Shown in pieces: positions 34,497 to 35,481 of a stretch of 35,481 nt of DNA. The DNA is from Lysobacteraceae bacterium (GTDB lineage Bacteria > Pseudomonadota > Gammaproteobacteria > Nevskiales > Nevskiaceae), in assembly GCA_013823855.1 (NCBI GenBank), contig PNMW01000013.1, forward strand, positions 1 to 35,481, given 5' to 3'. The notes below the pieces were generated by a model. It was not told the origin of the DNA. It worked only from the letters and a program-made list of their open reading frames with translations, and did not search any database. The first letter of the stretch is position 1, and each line of letters opens with the position of its first letter. A program made the position numbers and the translations under genes.

Positions 34497-35481
34497 TCAG
34501 CGCGCTTCCGGACGCACCACGTCCTCCTTGTGCTCCTCGGCATAGCGCAGCGCTGCGGTGACCTCGGTCAGTGACGGGAAGCTCGGCACGATCAGCAACT
34601 GGTCGCGCTGCACCTGCCACGGTTCCGGCAGCGCCTCGAGGTTGGCGCGCCAGATCAGTGGCCACAGCGCGGCATTGCCGTAATTCTCCGGGCGCGCCGC
34701 CACCGCGCGCAGGTTTTCGCTCTTGGCGACGGCATAGAGACGCACCGAGCGGTCGAGATCGGCGTTCAGCAGCGCCAGCGATTCGATCGCCGCCTGATGC
34801 TCGCCGTTGGCGATCTTCCGTTCGGCTGCTTCGATGCGGGTCAGTTCGAGATCGCCGAGGCCGGCGCGTTCGCTGGCGCGCTTGAGCAGTGCCTGCGCCT
34901 CGCCAGCCAGGATGTCGCCTGCTGCCGGCTTGCCCGCCGGGGCCGCCGTTGCGGGTGGCTCCGGCGGGGAGGGCGCTGCCGCCGCCGCCACTTCAGCAGC
35001 GGCGTCCCGTGCGGCGCTCGCCTCGCGCGACATCAATGCCGGCAACCTGGGCAGCGGCATCGCCGCCAGCGCCCGTCGTTCGGATTCGCTCAGCGGCGGA
35101 TTGGCGAGCGGGTCGACCGCGGCCGCCGGACGCTTCTGCGTCGTTGCCGCTTTCGCTGGCGGACGCGCGACCGGCTTGGCAGCCGCACTGGCCGACGCCA
35201 TGCTGGCGGCCGCTGACGGCGGCGTCGCGCCGGTCGGCGCCGGCCTGATGATCGGCTGCGCGACGCCCGTGCTCCCTGCTACCGCTGCCGGCGCCGCCAC
35301 AGCCGGAGGCGGCGAGGGCGTCGATGGCAGCGCTTCCGGCGGCGCTTCGACGGTCACTTCCAGCTTGTCTTCCGGTGCCGGCGATCCACCGGTCGTCGAT
35401 CCGGGCTCAGGGTAGGTTCCCACCGATGGCGTGGCGGTGGCGGGCGCTTCCGATGTTTCCACGGCCGCTGCCTTCGCCGGC
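34497..35481 (-). CDS. LysM-like C-terminal protein with long Ala/Pro linker (partial, N-terminus outside window)
   Basis: Open to the right edge; at least 328 codons. The visible part is a long Ala/Pro/Thr-rich low-complexity linker, a helical stretch (EAQALLKRASERAGLGDLEL, then ERKIANGEHQAAIESLALL), and a C-terminal LysM-like module: SENLRAVAARPENYGNAALW, PLIWRANLEAL, RDQLLIVPS. LysM binds peptidoglycan, which fits its convergent lytic transglycosylase neighbour. The module usually opens with a GDNLWxIA motif; here it is SENLRAVA. Internal GTG at 35462 is not taken as the start because the frame stays open past it. Confidence 0.72.
   Translation of the reverse strand, partial: PAKAAAVETSEAPATATPSVGTYPEPGSTTGGSPAPEDKLEVTVEAPPEALPSTPSPPPAVAAPAAVAGSTGVAQPIIRPAPTGATPPSAAASMASASAAAKPVARPPAKAATTQKRPAAAVDPLANPPLSESERRALAAMPLPRLPALMSREASAARDAAAEVAAAAAPSPPEPPATAAPAGKPAAGDILAGEAQALLKRASERAGLGDLELTRIEAAERKIANGEHQAAIESLALLNADLDRSVRLYAVAKSENLRAVAARPENYGNAALWPLIWRANLEALPEPWQVQRDQLLIVPSFPSLTEVTAALRYAEEHKEDVVRPEAR

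Overview
The window is chromosomal DNA from a GC-rich gammaproteobacterium. The core block ruvB-ybgC-tolQ-tolR-tolA-tolB-pal-cpoB-queE-queC-tRNA-Lys follows the order known from pseudomonads and relatives, and hand counts of several 60-base lines give about 52-75% G+C. Gene content (EAL protein with a CSS sensor, SelO, type II NADH dehydrogenase, DUF1244) would suit Nevskiales or Xanthomonadales, but that assignment is inference. There is no CRISPR array, prophage, transposase or rRNA.

Layout. (a) 1-3308, minus strand: a Cys-repeat exported protein, a voltage-sensor-only membrane protein, a c-di-GMP phosphodiesterase with a redox sensor, and the start of an acyl-CoA-dehydrogenase-type phosphotransferase that runs off the left edge. 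(b) 3434-4366, plus: a class II HDAC-like amidohydrolase. (c) 12554 down to 4423, minus: type II NADH dehydrogenase and SelO (TGATG junction), a gamma-glutamyltransferase-family protein, then a winged-helix/Ser-Thr kinase/TM/TPR fusion coupled by ATGA to an unknown 204-residue protein. (d) 12655-17918, plus: DUF1244 protein, LolA-like protein, an RND/MMPL exporter with a C-terminal cyclic-nucleotide-binding domain, a metallo-beta-lactamase-fold protein that has lost its metal ligands, and GreB. (e) 18028-25944, plus: ruvB, the complete Tol-Pal envelope system and two queuosine genes. (f) 25972-28871: tRNA-Lys, family 4 uracil-DNA glycosylase and prolyl-tRNA synthetase. (g) 29235-32591: a large FG-GAP/GEVED/Calx-beta/HYDIN surface protein. 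(h) 32600-33911: a strong hairpin, then a decayed vapBC toxin-antitoxin pair and a decayed N-terminal piece of an MmeI-like restriction-modification protein. (i) 33908-35481: a lytic transglycosylase convergent with a LysM-like protein cut by the right edge.

How it works together. The centre is envelope biology: TolQRA-TolB-Pal-CpoB couple the proton-motive force to outer-membrane constriction, and the LolA-like/RND pair probably moves lipids or lipoproteins. The least ordinary items are the exporter with a built-in cyclic-nucleotide sensor beside a dead MBL-fold protein, the DNA-binding membrane kinase with its coupled partner, and the pore-less voltage sensor beside a Cys-repeat protein. 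Region (h) is a small graveyard of defence or addiction genes in which the vapBC operator is still perfect although vapB has lost its start codon and vapC its reading frame.
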